Made by a program: the position numbers and the translations under genes. The notes beneath the pieces were generated by a model that did no database searches, was not told the DNA's origin, and was given only the letters and a program-made list of their open reading frames with translations. From assembly GCA_033977085.1 (NCBI GenBank), contig CP138906.1, forward strand, positions 4,092,001-4,156,000: DNA of 64,000 nt, in the 5' to 3' direction. Shown piece by piece: positions 1 through 12,300 of this stretch. The number at the start of each line of letters is the position of its first letter. The first letter of the stretch is position 1. This DNA is from Apirhabdus apintestini (GTDB taxonomy: Bacteria > Pseudomonadota > Gammaproteobacteria > Enterobacterales > Enterobacteriaceae).

Positions 1-950
1 GGAACCCCGTGCGGGCCGATCATCGAAGTATGCAGCGACTGATAACCGTTCGCTTTGGGAATGGCAATATAGTCTTTCACGCGCCCGGGGCGGGGTTTAT
101 ACAGGTTGTGCATTTGGCCGAGTACGCGGTAGCAAGTATCGACGTCTTTCACGACCACGCGAAATGCATAAATATCCATAATGGAATGGAAGCGCTGCTC
201 TTTCAGCACCATCTTGCAATAAATGGAGTAGAGATGCTTTTCGCGACCGCTGACCCGGCAGGAAATCCCGGCCTCCTGAAGACGCCCGTCGATTTCCGAG
301 AGGATTTTTTGAATCATCTCTTTCCGGTTACCGCGCGCGGCTTTGACTACTTTTCTAATAACGCGGTAGCGGTTTGGATAAAGCGCTTCAAAACCCAGTT
401 CTTCAAGCTCGGTTTTTAAATTATGGATACCCAGACGATGGGCCAAAGGACTGTAGATTTCCAGCGTTTCTTTGGCAATACGGCGACGTTTGTCCGGGCG
501 CAGAGCGCCCAAGGTACGCATGTTATGTGTACGATCGGCGAGCTTAATCAGGATGACACGAATGTCCTGCACCATCGCCATAATCATTTTGCGAAAGTTT
601 TCGGCCTGCGCCTCTTTCTTATCGCGAAACTTCAATTTATCCAGCTTGGATACGCCTTCAACCAGTTCGGCGACGCTTTTGCCAAACAGTTGTTCCATAT
701 CCTGATAGGTGGCCGGAGTATCTTCGATAACATCGTGCAGTAGCGCGGCCATCAGCGTTTCATAGTCGAGCTTCATCTCGGCCAGAATACAGGCCACCGC
801 TACCGGGTGTGTAATATAGGGTTCACCGCTTGAACGTGCTTGGCCCTCGTGAGCGTCACGTGCGACTAAATAAGCCTGCTGAAGCCGTTTTATTTGGTCC
901 GCAGGCAAATAGGATTGAATCAGCTGATTCAGGCTTTCAAACAGATACAA
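1..950 (-). CDS. spoT: SpoT, bifunctional (p)ppGpp synthetase/hydrolase (C-terminal part outside window)
   Basis: The minus strand reads without a break from a TTG start at 950 (residues LYLFESLNQLIQ) to the window edge, about 316 residues. The N-terminal HD hydrolase domain is present, with the HD pair in ALLHDVIEDTPATY, and the start of the synthetase domain follows. SpoT makes and degrades the stringent-response alarmone in the cytoplasm. TTG is the start known in E. coli, and the gene follows rpoZ with a 20-bp gap, as in the E. coli gmk-rpoZ-spoT operon. The TGS and ACT regulatory domains lie beyond the window. No frameshift was seen. Confidence 0.96.
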   Translation of the reverse strand, partial: MYLFESLNQLIQSYLPADQIKRLQQAYLVARDAHEGQARSSGEPYITHPVAVACILAEMKLDYETLMAALLHDVIEDTPATYQDMEQLFGKSVAELVEGVSKLDKLKFRDKKEAQAENFRKMIMAMVQDIRVILIKLADRTHNMRTLGALRPDKRRRIAKETLEIYSPLAHRLGIHNLKTELEELGFEALYPNRYRVIRKVVKAARGNRKEMIQKILSEIDGRLQEAGISCRVSGREKHLYSIYCKMVLKEQRFHSIMDIYAFRVVVKDVDTCYRVLGQMHNLYKPRPGRVKDYIAIPKANGYQSLHTSMIGPHGV

Positions 951-970
951 GGGCTACCCGCAAACTGTAA

Positions 971-1246
971 TTAACGACGACCTTCAGCAATTGCGGTAAC
1001 GGCCTGTAATTCAGCGGCTTCCTGCTCTTGCTGTTCCTGACGTTCGCGCACATCGAGAATCTGGTTGTTAATTAACCCATCTTCGATTTCTCGGAGCGCA
1101 ATAACGGTGGATTTATCGTTTTCTTCCGGTACCAGCGGATCTTTACCGCCCACCTGCATCTGACGAGCGCGACGTGCGGCGACCAGTACCAGGTCAAAAC
1201 GATTACCAATTTTTTCTACAGCGTCCTGAACAGTTACGCGTGCCAT
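971..1246 (-). CDS. rpoZ: RNA polymerase omega subunit
   Basis: The 91-residue product (MARVTVQDAVEKIGNRFDLV...) is essentially identical to E. coli RpoZ over its whole length. Omega assists assembly of the beta' subunit and forms part of the ppGpp site on RNA polymerase, which suits its place between gmk and spoT. The start is the ATG at 1246. It is in the same orientation as gmk and spoT, consistent with one operon. The frame is intact. Confidence 0.97.
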   Translation of the reverse strand: MARVTVQDAVEKIGNRFDLVLVAARRARQMQVGGKDPLVPEENDKSTVIALREIEDGLINNQILDVRERQEQQEQEAAELQAVTAIAEGRR

Positions 1247-1301
1247 AATAAAAGTGCTCCACAGATGAAGAAATGACTGGGAATAATACCCGAATATTGC
1301 C

Positions 1302-1925
1302 TTAGTCCGCCATTAATTTGCTGATTAAAGCGTCATGACGCTGTTTTTGACGCTCCATGCGCAGACGCTCGGCGCGAATGATAGTTTTTAAATCCCCCAA
1401 TGCCGTATCAAAGTCGTCATTGACGATGAGATAATCATATTCCGCATAATGACTCATTTCTGTCACGGCCTGCGCCATACGACGTGCGATAACTTCTTCA
1501 CTGTCTTGCCCGCGACCACGCAGGCGGCGATTTAGCTCATCTTTAGACGGCGGCAAAATAAAAATACTGCGCGAATGGGGCATTTTTTGCCGAATTTGCT
1601 GAGCGCCCTGCCAGTCAATATCCAGAAAAATATCGACTCCGGTGGCCAGCACCTGTTCGATAGTTTCGCGCGAGGTTCCATAAAAGTTGCCGAAAACCTC
1701 GGCGTGTTCAAGGAAAGCATCCCGGGCAATCATTGCCTCAAACTCATCGCGATCGACAAAGTAATAGTGTTCGCCGTGTGACTCGCCTGGCCGCGGCTGG
1801 CGCGTGGTATGTGAAACAGAAACCTGAGTGTCATACAGAGGCTGAGTTTTTAGTAAAGCCTGAATCAGGCTGGATTTCCCCGCGCCGCTGGGGGCTGAAA
1901 CGATATAAAGCGTGCCGTATGCCAT
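1302..1925 (-). CDS. gmk: Guanylate kinase
   Basis: This gene encodes 207 residues, the E. coli length, and converts GMP plus ATP to GDP plus ADP in purine metabolism. The P-loop SAPSGAGKSS is at residues 9-18. The GMP-binding region (HTTRQPRPGE) and the lid segment (RLRGRGQDSEE) follow. An upstream in-frame start at 1943 would add six residues, but the ATG at 1925 (MAYGTLYIVSAPSG) matches the family N-terminus. It is first in the gmk-rpoZ-spoT operon and divergent from ligB, as in E. coli. Confidence 0.97.
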   Translation of the reverse strand: MAYGTLYIVSAPSGAGKSSLIQALLKTQPLYDTQVSVSHTTRQPRPGESHGEHYYFVDRDEFEAMIARDAFLEHAEVFGNFYGTSRETIEQVLATGVDIFLDIDWQGAQQIRQKMPHSRSIFILPPSKDELNRRLRGRGQDSEEVIARRMAQAVTEMSHYAEYDYLIVNDDFDTALGDLKTIIRAERLRMERQKQRHDALISKLMAD

Positions 1926-3642
1926 GAATAATATATTTCGCATGAATTAACGAGAACATTAATAGCCCTGATTATACACAGAGCACTGGCCGTGCGTCGC
2001 GTTTGTTACCTTAAACACTCGAACTTTATAAGGCAAAGCTTTTAAACCCGATAGCGATAACGTGACGGCTTCGTTCTATCTTGCGCGCATTTTTTACATT
2101 ATGCATGCAATATCATCAATAAGCCTGGAATCAGGAGCGGAAAACTGAAAGGCGATACTGTTTCGGTAAGATAGCGTTAGGTAGTCTTCTCGATGCGAGA
2201 GTACGGGATGATGAGTGAGGACATAATGAGAGTTGTCGTAGGTGCGCTGTGTTTATGGATAGGGACCTTCTGCGCTGGCGCATCAGGAATGTGTCCTGCC
2301 TGGTCACCGGCAGCGGCAGCGCAGGAAATCGATCGTTTGGCCGCTCAAATAGCACGCTGGGATAAAGCATATTTTCAGCAAGGGAAAGCCTGATAGACGA
2401 TTCGCTCTACGATAGTGTACAGGCTCGGTTAGCGCACTGGCGGCGCTGTTTTAAACCTGGCGTTTCTGAAGAAAATAAGTACTTTCCCGGGTGCGGAAAA
2501 ATCGCTCATCCGGTTGCGCATACCGGTGTGAATAAACTACACGATGAACAGGCGGTCTCGGCATGGATAACGGGTAAGCAGAGATTATGGGCGCAACCAA
2601 AAGTAGACGGCGTGGCGGTAACACTCGTTTATCACAACGGTGAACTGGCACGTGCGATAAGCCGTGGCGATGGATTGTACGGTGAAGACTGGACTGAAAA
2701 TATCCGGCGGCTGGCTTCTATCCCACAGCGTGTGTCCGGTGAGCTAAAGAACAGCGTACTACAGGGAGAATTGTTTTTAAGGCGTGAGGGACACATTCAA
2801 CGTAAGGATGGTGGCGTGAATGCACGCGCACTAGTGGCTGGAACATTAATGCGTCGTAAAATGGACTCCGGTGCACCTAATAAAGATATCGGTGTATTTA
2901 TTTGGGCGTGGCCTAATGGCCCCGGAACGATGAAGGCACGCCTGAGCGCATTGCAGCTGGCGGGGTTTGAATATGTACATCAATGGAGCGTCCCCGTTCG
3001 GGATATTCGTGAAGTTGCATCGCTGCGCGAACACTGGTTTACCTCTGCGTTGCCGTTTGTGACAGACGGCATTGTGATACGCCAGGAGCACGAGCCTGCA
3101 GGACATCTCTGGCGTCCCGGGACGGGCGACTGGCTGGCAGCGTGGAAATATTCTGCTGCAGAGAAAGTGACGCAGGTGCGTCAGGTGGTGTTTCGGACCG
3201 GGCGAACCGGGAAAGTGACTGCAATATTAGTGCTGGAACCGGTGATGATTGACGATAAGCGTGTGATGCGCGTGAACGTCGGCTCCCTGAGCGTTTGCGG
3301 GAACATGATGTTGCACCGGGGGATTTAGTAAGCGTTGCGCTGGCGGGCCAGGGTATACCGCGGCTGGAACGCGTAGTGTGGAGAGCGGTGCATCGGGAGC
3401 TACCTAATGCGCCGTCCCGTGGGCGGCTCATGGGTTGCCTTTGGCTCACTGCTCCCTGCCACGCTCAGTTTCAAGGGCGATTAAATCGTCTTAGTCACAG
3501 GGAGGTATTAGATCTGGCGGGTATCGGCCCTGCCAGATGGCAGGTTATGTCTCAGGTGTTACCAACGGTGCAAAACTGATCCACCCCAGCGGTTGAAAAC
3601 TGATCCAGGGGTTAATCTGCTCCTCTGAATACAGGGGAGCTT

Positions 3643-4660
<1,018 letters not shown>

Positions 4661-4664
<4 letters not shown>

Positions 4665-5443
4665 TGGTCGAACTACAACATCAACGGCTGATGGTGCTTG
4701 CTGAACAGCTCCAGCTGGACAGCCTTATCGGCGCGGCGCCGGCACTGTCGCAACAGGCAGTGGATCAGGAATGGAGCTATATGGACTTCCTGGAGCACCT
4801 GCTACATGAGGAGAAACTGGCCCGGCATCAGCGTAAACAGGCGATGTACACGCGGATGGCAGCCTTCCCGGCGGTGAAGACGTTCGAGGAATACGACTTC
4901 ACCTTCGCCACCGGCGCACCTCAGAAGCAAATCCAGTCGCTGCGTTCCCTGAGCTTCATCGAACGTAACGAAAACATCGTGTTGCTGGGCCCCTCGGGCG
5001 TGGGGAAAACACATCTGGCGATAGCCATGGGCTACGAGGCAGTACGGGCGGGCATCAAGGTTCGCTTCACAACAGCAGCGGACCTGCTGTTACAGTTGTC
5101 GACTTCCCAGCGTCAGGGGCGTTACAAAACGACACTCAATCGCGGTGTCATGGCCCCCAAACTGCTCATCATCGACGAAATAGGCTATCTGCCGTTCAGC
5201 CAGGAAGAGGCAAAGCTGTTCTTCCAGGTCATTGCCAAACGTTACGAAAAGAGCGCGATGATCCTGACCTCTAACCTGCCGTTCGGGCAGTGGGACCAGA
5301 CGTTCGCGGGTGATGCAGCCCTGACATCGGCAATGCTGGACCGGATCTTACATCACTCACACGTAGTCCAGATAAAAGGAGAGAGCTATCGACTGAAGCA
5401 GAAACGAAAGGCCGGGGTTATAGCGGAAGCTAATCCTGAGTAA
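4661..5443 (+). CDS. istB: IstB helper ATPase of IS copy 1
   Basis: IstB is the AAA+ ATPase that helps IstA choose and capture targets. The 260-residue frame is intact. Walker A is LLGPSGVGKTHLA (about residues 108-120), Walker B is LLIIDEIGYLP, and sensor-type LTSNLPFGQWDQ follows. It starts at 4661, overlapping the istA stop by 4 bp, so translational coupling is likely. In copy 2 the same gene carries a deletion in the hexamer CAGCTC. Confidence 0.95.
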
Positions 5444-6063
5444 GCAAGGTGGATCAATATTAGACCGTTGGTGGTGACGGTAAGTGGATCACTTTTTACC
5501 CGTTGTTGACATCAGGCGTTTCACTTTGAACATATTTTTCCTGGCTAACGCTGTCGCCGCAGGATTTAGCACTGGTGCCGGGGTTTACACCGCAGCGTGC
5601 GCGCCAAATCTGGCATCGCTTTAATTTAACGCGCCGGATGCCATTGAAGCGCTGGGTTAAAGCGCTTGGCATACCTCTGCCAGAAGCGACGCTTGCGACG
5701 ATATCAGATGTGCGTTGGGGGAGCTGCTGGCGCGTAATAAACGAGACTGGGCGCTATTGCCGGGTATTGGCACCGTACGGGCAAGACAGATTGTAGAAAT
5801 ACTTAAGCACCCGCAGATTACTGCATTGGCTGACTGGTTATCGGCGCAGGGCGTGGAGGTATTTCAACGGGCAGGGAAGTAAAAATCGATCTTACAAGCC
5901 GTGAAGATAATTTGTTCAGTCATGGGTTATAAAGCTGTAGGCGTGAAGCGCAAATTGTCCTGGCAGGCAGAAACTGAAGGTAATCTGATGTTCGCTGCTA
6001 TTTAAAAATGAGTATGGTCACTCATGAAGTTAGAAGGATCATTAGAAGTAAGTATTAACGAAG

Positions 6064-6158
6064 TGGCGGAAGATCACAGGAGTCGAACCTGCCCGGGACC
6101 GCTGGCGGCCCCAACTGGATTTGAAGTCCAGCCGCCTCACCGGAGACGACGATCTTCC
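6064..6158 (-). tRNA. selC: Selenocysteine tRNA (anticodon UCA)
   Basis: The minus strand from 6158 starts GGAAGATCGTCGTCTCC and ends with an encoded CCA at 6066-6064, 95 nt in all. It has the extended acceptor stem, long variable arm and TCA anticodon (GGACTTCAAATCC loop) of tRNA-Sec, and is nearly identical to E. coli selC. It serves UGA decoding in fdoG, about 3 kb away. selC is a common integration site for genomic islands in enterobacteria, but no integrase is seen beside it here. Confidence 0.97.
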
Positions 6159-6366
6159 ATACCTTCATTGCTACATGGAGGCGGCCGCATTATACCGGGT
6201 TTCGCCCTACAACCAAATAATCGTGTCGGTTTATTATAAATAAAGCGACACCAGCACGTGCGTTGCTTTAACTCACTGTCGGTGATACGGACTCAGATAG
6301 CCAAAAGAACTGGGCATAAGGCGCTTTTAATCACTTTGTACTCAAATTATGGTCGTTATTATTGCA

Positions 6367-6420
6367 GTGCATTAAGTGCATTAAGTGCATTAAGTGCATT
6401 AAGTGCATTAAGTGCATTTA
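6367..6420. repeat. 9-bp tandem repeat, five perfect and one imperfect unit
   Basis: The unit GTGCATTAA is repeated five times head to tail (6367-6411), then once as GTGCATTTA. It sits in the otherwise gene-free 6159-6533 stretch between selC and fdhE. A reading frame through it would give a Leu-Ser-Ala repeat, but that frame has no family resemblance and is not called as a gene. Its length could vary by slippage. Apart from this and the hairpin at 6504-6523 I see nothing in the stretch. Confidence 0.9.
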
Positions 6421-6503
6421 GCGATAACGGTATGTGTCAGAGTTTTGTACGCTGGCAGGCCAGGAGGCTGACAATGTGAGTATTACGATCGTCGGTGTAA
6501 ATT

Positions 6504-6523
6504 CCACCCGCATGCGCGGGTGG
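6504..6523 (-). terminator. Hairpin downstream of fdhE
   Basis: An 8-bp perfect stem CCACCCGC / GCGGGTGG with a 4-base loop lies 11 bp past the fdhE stop. It is followed on the minus strand by only a short A/T-rich stretch, so Rho-independent termination is likely but not strong. Confidence 0.5.
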
Positions 6524-6533
6524 ATGCTTACAT

Positions 6534-7463
6534 TTACTCCCCTTCGCCTGGGAATAGGAAGGGGTTGATGCTACTACGGGCAAAGCCTTCTTGCTCCATG
6601 CGGGCATCCAGCATCAGTGAGGCCAGGTCATCAGCGACGGCTTCGACACCGGCATCCTTTTCCTGATAGAGGATTTTTAGATACGTACCGCAGTCGCCAC
6701 AGCTTTCGGCCTTAATGGCGGAGGCTTCACTTTCTAGTGACCAGTAATGAAGATCGCGCGTTTGTTCGCAATTGCTGCATTTCACGCGCACGACGTGCCA
6801 TTCGGTTTCACACAAATTACAGTGCAGATAACGAAGGCCATTAGTTGTGCCTATATGCACCATGCTTGAAACCGGCATACTGCCGCACACCGGGCAGAAT
6901 TGGCGCTGCTCACCGTATTCAGCGCGAGCTTTGCCGGGAATTTTACTGGCCATTTGCGCCCAGTACAGAGAGAGCGCGGCCCAAATGAAAGGCGCTTTGT
7001 CGCTACTAACCTGATTGAAATCTCCGTTAAAAAGCGTATCAGCCATCTCTTCCAGCTCCTGGTCAGAGGCTTTTTCCAGATTTTCAATCACAGCCAGCGC
7101 GGGGCCGCTCATTTCAGGTTTCAATTCTGCGATAAGCGAATGTAGCAGGCGGTGCCAGTGCTTATCGCGTGGTATTACGTGGATATCAAGCGGCGGCTTA
7201 CCCTGCTCAGCTGCTTCTTGTAAGCGGGCCGTCAAATCTATCTCTAGTGGGTGATCGTAAAGTACGACTTCTTGCGCATGGGCGATTTGTGCAGCAAAGC
7301 GCAGGTATTCGCCCAGCGGATTATTATTCGCGAGTTCGCGCAGGCGCTCTGCACGGCGGTTATAAAGATTTTTTAAGCGAGGAAATAACAGCGGCGGAAT
7401 TGTATCGCCAGCCTGTTTTTCGCCCTTCGTCAGCTTATCTTGCGGGATGATGCGAATACTCAT
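6534..7463 (-). CDS. fdhE: Formate dehydrogenase accessory protein FdhE
   Basis: FdhE is a cytoplasmic redox/maturation factor needed for assembly of the respiratory formate dehydrogenases FDH-N and FDH-O; it binds the catalytic subunit before Tat export. The frame is intact at 309 residues, as in E. coli. Four CxxC-type pairs in the C-terminal half (CPVCG, CNLC, CSNC, CGDC) form the rubredoxin-like iron sites. The protein ends NPFLFPGEGE as in E. coli. It lies downstream of fdoI in the same direction, the standard fdo cluster order. Confidence 0.96.
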   Translation of the reverse strand: MSIRIIPQDKLTKGEKQAGDTIPPLLFPRLKNLYNRRAERLRELANNNPLGEYLRFAAQIAHAQEVVLYDHPLEIDLTARLQEAAEQGKPPLDIHVIPRDKHWHRLLHSLIAELKPEMSGPALAVIENLEKASDQELEEMADTLFNGDFNQVSSDKAPFIWAALSLYWAQMASKIPGKARAEYGEQRQFCPVCGSMPVSSMVHIGTTNGLRYLHCNLCETEWHVVRVKCSNCEQTRDLHYWSLESEASAIKAESCGDCGTYLKILYQEKDAGVEAVADDLASLMLDARMEQEGFARSSINPFLFPGEGE

Positions 7464-7710
7464 TCTGTTTTCCTTTTAACTCCGGGCGTTAGCATAACGA
7501 AAGGCGGATTATAGGATATTGTGTCCGGGAGTTATCGCCCGAATAACCGCCTCCACATTATCCGAAGTGTGGCACATGATGCGCCCATAATAACAAGAAT
7601 CGCAGGAAAACCGCTAATCAAGGGCAATAAAGCAGCCTATTTGATAGAAGAGAGGCGGGTGCTTCTTTGTCAAAATACGGGGAATCAGATGGATAGTGCG
7701 TGGCTAAATA

Positions 7711-7732
7711 CAGGCGGGGTTTCCCCGTCCTG
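7711..7732 (-). terminator. Hairpin between fdoI and fdhE
   Basis: CAGGCGGGG and CCCCGTCCTG pair through a 3-base loop with one bulged base, just past the fdoI stop on the minus strand. The 7464-7756 spacer is otherwise without a supported gene. The hairpin may terminate or attenuate fdoGHI transcription before fdhE. Confidence 0.5.
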
Positions 7733-7756
7733 AGAAGTCAAAATGCTACCAGTGGA

Positions 7757-8391
7757 TCAGTCTGTCGGTTTCTGCGCTTTTTCCTGCGTTTCCCGGTACC
7801 AGCGTGGATGATGTTTTTAGCCCATGGGCGGGTAACCCAGCCCTCAACCATGGCGGTAACCGAGCCCTTAACCCACAGTGCGGCATAGATATGTATCATG
7901 ATAATGATAATTAATCCCACGCCTGCAAAGGAGTGCAGCATAAGCCCAAAACGGACAACTGGAATGGAGAACGCAGGGGCAAACCAAGGGCGCCAGATAA
8001 TGATGCCGCTGATAAGCAACAATGCCAGTAGCAAAATAGCGCTCCAGAAGATAAATTTCTGCCCAAGGTTATAGCGCCCAATATCGCCGACGTCTTTATT
8101 CGTCACTATTTTGCGGATGTTTTTTGCCCACACAATATCTTCGCGATTGGGCAAGTTATGACGCCAGTAGTGAAAGAACATGATGATGAAAGAGGCGAAC
8201 ATCGCCACACCGATGAATGGATGAAGAATGCGGGCAAGCTGCGGTGTGCCTAAGATATACATCAGCCAGTTAAATGAAGGGAAAAAGAACCCCAACCCGC
8301 TGACGGCAACGAGCAAAAAGCAGAACGCGGTAACCCAGTGGTTAATACGTTCCGGCGCGGTATAGCGCACGAGGGTATCACGACGTTTCAT
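7757..8391 (-). CDS. fdoI: Formate dehydrogenase-O gamma subunit, cytochrome b556 (frameshift near the C-terminus)
   Basis: FdoI is the membrane cytochrome b that takes electrons from FdoH and reduces quinone. Four hydrophobic helices are visible, with haem-ligand histidines in INHW, ILHPFIGV, MLHSF and MIHIYAALW. The frame is lost after WVTRPWAK at an A run (A5 where A6 restores AKKHHPRWY). The restored frame ends at the TCA/TGA at 7757-7759 and gives 211 residues, the E. coli length. Without correction a foreign tail runs to 7738. It overlaps fdoH by 4 bp. Confidence 0.92.
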
Positions 8392-9291
8392 TTACGCACC
8401 TCGTCTCTTTCATTGTGGAGATTATCGTCTTCTTCATCCGGTCGGTTAGGCCCAATGCCAACATAGTGGAAGATGCTGGCAGCAAAGGTTGCGGCAAAAC
8501 CTACGGCGGCAAGCGGCTTCCAGATACCTTTCCAGAATTTTACCGTTTGGCTAATTTCCGGGTTCTCCGGCAAGCCGTGATACAGCGTTGGTTTATCGGC
8601 ATGATGCAATACGTACATGACATGCGTTCCTCCTACGCCCGCCGGGTCGTACAAGCCTGCGTTATCGTAGCCGCGGGTTTTTAGCTCCGCCACCCGCTCG
8701 CCGGCGAGCGTAGTCATGTCCTCTTTAGTGCCAAAGTGAATGGCACCGGTAGGGCAAGTTTTCACGCAGGCCGGTTCTTGACCAACATTAACGCGATCGA
8801 CACACAGTGTGCATTTATAGACGCGATTATCTTCCGGGTTAAGACGCGGTACGTCAAACGGGCAGCCCGCGATGCAGTATCCGCAGCCGATGCAGTGCTC
8901 TGACTGGAAATCTACTATGCCGTTAGCATATTGAATGATAGCGCCAGATGAAGGACACGCCTTTAAACAGCCCGGGTCAGCGCAGTGCATGCACCCATCT
9001 TTACGAATCAGCCATTCCAGCTTGCCGTTCTCCTCAACCTCGGAAAAACGCATGATGGTCCGAGGATTGGGCAGTAAGATCCGCCGGGTTATCATATACC
9101 CCCACGTTGTGTCCTACCCGATCGCGGATGTCGTTCCACTCAGAGCACGCGACCTGGCAGGCCTTGCAGCCGATACAGGTCGTAACGTCGATAAGCTTCG
9201 CAACCGGTTCCTGATGGCTGCGCGCACGGGGTGCCGGTGTAAATCCGTTTGTGGCGGAGCGGCGAATGACATCCTGAGATTGATAAGCCAT
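8388..9291 (-). CDS. fdoH: Formate dehydrogenase-O iron-sulfur beta subunit (frameshift near 9055)
   Basis: FdoH carries four [4Fe-4S] clusters between FdoG and FdoI. Cysteine sets are CIGCKACQVAC, CMHCADPGCLKAC, CIGCGYCIAGC and CTLCVDRVNVGQEPAC. A single transmembrane segment near the C-terminus (AAVGFAATFAASIFHYVG) anchors it. Two bases appear to be missing near 9055, between DLTAQS and TIMRFSEVEEN, splitting the gene into 9291-9034 and 9095-8388 frames. Restored length is about 300 residues. It lies 12 bp after fdoG and overlaps fdoI. Confidence 0.92.
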
Positions 9292-9303
9292 AGTTCGTCT
9301 CCG

Positions 9304-12300
9304 TTACACCTTTTCTACATTCACCAGGAATGCTTTAAATTCAGGCGTTTGTGTATTGGCATCACCGACAAACGGCGTAAGCGTGTTAGCTATAAAGCCT
9401 TTTTCGCGACGCCTTCATATCCCCAGTGAATCGGAATACCGATGGTATCTACCTCTCGATCGTGCACCTTCAGCGTACGAATACGCTTGGTAACTACCGC
9501 TTTCGCTTTAATGTAGCCGCGATTTGAGGAGACTTTGACCGTATCTCCCTGCGCGATGCCCAGCTTGCCCGCCAGCGTTTCGCCAATCTCCACAAACTGT
9601 TCCGGCTGTGCGATAGCGTTCAGCAGAGCGTGTTTGGTCCAGAAATGGAAATGCTCGGTTAAGCGGTACGTGGTACCCACATAAGGGAATTTATCGGCTT
9701 TCCCCATTGCGTCGAGATCGTGTTGGAACACGCGAGCTGCCGGGTTAGAAATGACGTTCGGATGCAATGGATTGGTACCCAGAGGCGTTTCAAACGGCTC
9801 ATAGTGTTCCGGGAATGGGCCTTCTGCCATTTTGTCGATAGCGAATAAACGCCCCATACCTTCCGGCTGCATAATAAACGGCCCGACGTCGCTGTCCGGC
9901 GCGGCGGTGCTGTAATCCGGAATATCGATGCCGCTCCATTTGTCGCCGGTCCATTCCAACAGTTTGCGTTTGGGATCCCACGGTTTTCCTCGGGGTCCGC
10001 CGAGGCGCGGTTATATAGAATGCGGCGATTGAGCGGCCAGGCCCAGGACCAGCCGAGCGTGTTGCCAAGGCCGGATGGATCTGCGTTGTCGCGCCGCGCC
10101 ATTTGATTGCCTTCCGGTGTCCAGCTACCGGCGAAGATCCAGCAGCCGCTGGCGGTAGTGCCATCGTCGCGCAAATGCGCAAAGGTGGAAAGCTGCTCGC
10201 CTTTTTCGCCAGCGTATTGCCTTTGTCATCGAGGATGTCTGCCAGTGCTTTCCCGTTGCTTTCCTGAGCGACCTCTTCTGATGCAGGCGCTTGCGGCGTG
10301 CGATAATTCCAGGTCATATTGAGCACTGGCTCTGGGGTAGCACCGCCGTCACGCTGATACATATCGCGCAGGCGCATGAATATTCCGGCCAGAATTTCGC
10401 CGTCATTCAGGGCGATGCCCGGAGCGTCGGCACCTTTCCAGTGCCACTGAAGCCAGCGTCCGGAGTTAACGATAGAACCGTTTTCTTCCGCGAAACAGGT
10501 AGAGGGTAGCCGGAATACTTCGGTTTGAATCGACGCCGGGTCCACGTCATTGGATTCACCGTGATTCTGCCAGAAGGTAGATGTTTCGGTGGTTAGTGGA
10601 TCAATTGTCACCGGGAACTTCAGCTTACTGAGCGATGCGACCACTTTATTTTTGTCAGGGAAAGAAGCGACTGGATTGAAGCCCTGGCAAATATAACCAT
10701 TGACCTTGCCCTGGTGCATCATCTCGAAATATTGCAGGACATCGTAGCTTTTGTCCCATTTCGGCAACCAGTCAAATCCCCACGCGTTATCCTTAGTGGC
10801 TTTATCACCAAAGAACGCCTTCATCATAGAGACAAAGAATTTTGGATAATTGCCCCAGTAATTGACCTGCCCTTTGAGCAGCGGTTGCGGGGTATTGGCT
10901 GCAAGATAAGTGGCGAGATCCGTTTGATTTTCGCTTGGCAGCGACATATATCCCGGCAGGCTGGTTGATAACAGGCCAATATCTGTCAGACCCTGGATAT
11001 TGGAGTGACCGCGCAGCGCGTTAACCCCACCGCCTGCCATGCCCATATTGCCGAGCAGGAGCTGCACCATTGCCATCGTGCGAATATTTTGTGCACCGAT
11101 TGAGTGCTGGGTCCAGCCGAGCGCATAAAGGAAAGAGGCAGTTCTGTCCTTCGCGCTGGTTTCCGCAATATATTCACAGACCTTCAGGAAGTCGGCTTTC
11201 GGCGTGCCGCAGATAGTCTCTACCATTTCTGGGGTATAGCGCGCGACGTGAGCTTTAAGTAAATTCCATACGCAGCGTGGGTTTTTGAGCGTGACGTCGC
11301 GTTTGGCAAACCCGTTTTCGTCCAGCTCCATAATGCCAGCTTGTTTTGTCATATTGGCGTTTTTCGGCATCGTAGCCGGTAAACAGGCCGTCATCAAAAC
11401 CGTAATCTTCCCGCACAATCAGGCTGGCGTTAGTGTAAGCCTCAACGTATTCGCGGTTAACTTTGTTGTTATTAATGAGATACAACAATACGCCCGACAG
11501 GAAGGCGATATCGGTGCCTGAGCGAATAGGCGTGTAAAAATCGGCAACAGATGCCGTTCGGGTAAACCTTGGATCGATAACAATGAGCTTCGCACCGTTA
11601 TGGATTTTGGCCTCCATTGCCCAACGGAATCCCACCGGATGTGCTTCAGCCGCGTTTCCGCCCATGACGACAACAAGATTGGCGTTCTTAATGTCAACCC
11701 AGTGGTTGGTCATCGCGCCGCGACCGAACGTTGGAGCAAGACTTGCTACCGTAGGTCCGTGTCAAACGCGTGCCTGGTTATCCACCGCGAGCATGCCGAG
11801 CGCGCGCGTAAATTTTTGCGTTAAATAGCCGGTTTCGTTGCTGGAAGCAGATGCGCATAGCATGCCGGTAGAGAGCCAGCGGTTTACCGTTGTGCCCTTG
11901 GTGTTTTGAGCGATGAAATTCGCATCGCGATCCTTTTTCATGAGGGCCGCGATTCGCTCAAAGGCATCATCCCAGCTTATTTGCTGCCATTTATCGGAGC
12001 CGGGGGCGCGATATTCAGGGTATTTCAGGCGGCTTTCGCTATGTATAAAGTCCACCAGACCCGCCCCTTTCGGGCACAATGCACCGCGATTTACGGGATG
12101 ATCCGGATCGCCTTCGATATGAAAAATGGATGCTTTTGCATTTTTGCGCCGTCGCCCTGGCTGTACATTAACAGCCCGCAGCCAACGGAACAGTATGTAC
12201 ATGTCTGGCGGGTTTCACGGGTGCGCAATAATTTATATTGCCGCGTTTCCGCCAGCGCAATTGCGGGCGCAAAGCCCAGCGCGGCGGCCGTTGTGCCCGC

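Noticed and set aside
9..743. Plus-strand frames at the window start
   Set aside because: They are antisense to spoT, which reads cleanly on the minus strand.
6367..6420. Possible CRISPR array
   Set aside because: Units are 9 bp with no spacers; it is a simple tandem repeat.
6258..6479. Open frame with a Leu-Ser-Ala repeat near the tandem array
   Set aside because: It only translates the noncoding 9-bp repeat; no ribosome site or family resemblance.
7521..7733. 70-codon frame between fdhE and fdoI
   Set aside because: Runs against the fdo operon, crosses its hairpin and resembles nothing; noncoding spacer.
11762..11764. Premature stop in fdoG
   Set aside because: It is the selenocysteine UGA with the expected flanking residues and hairpin.
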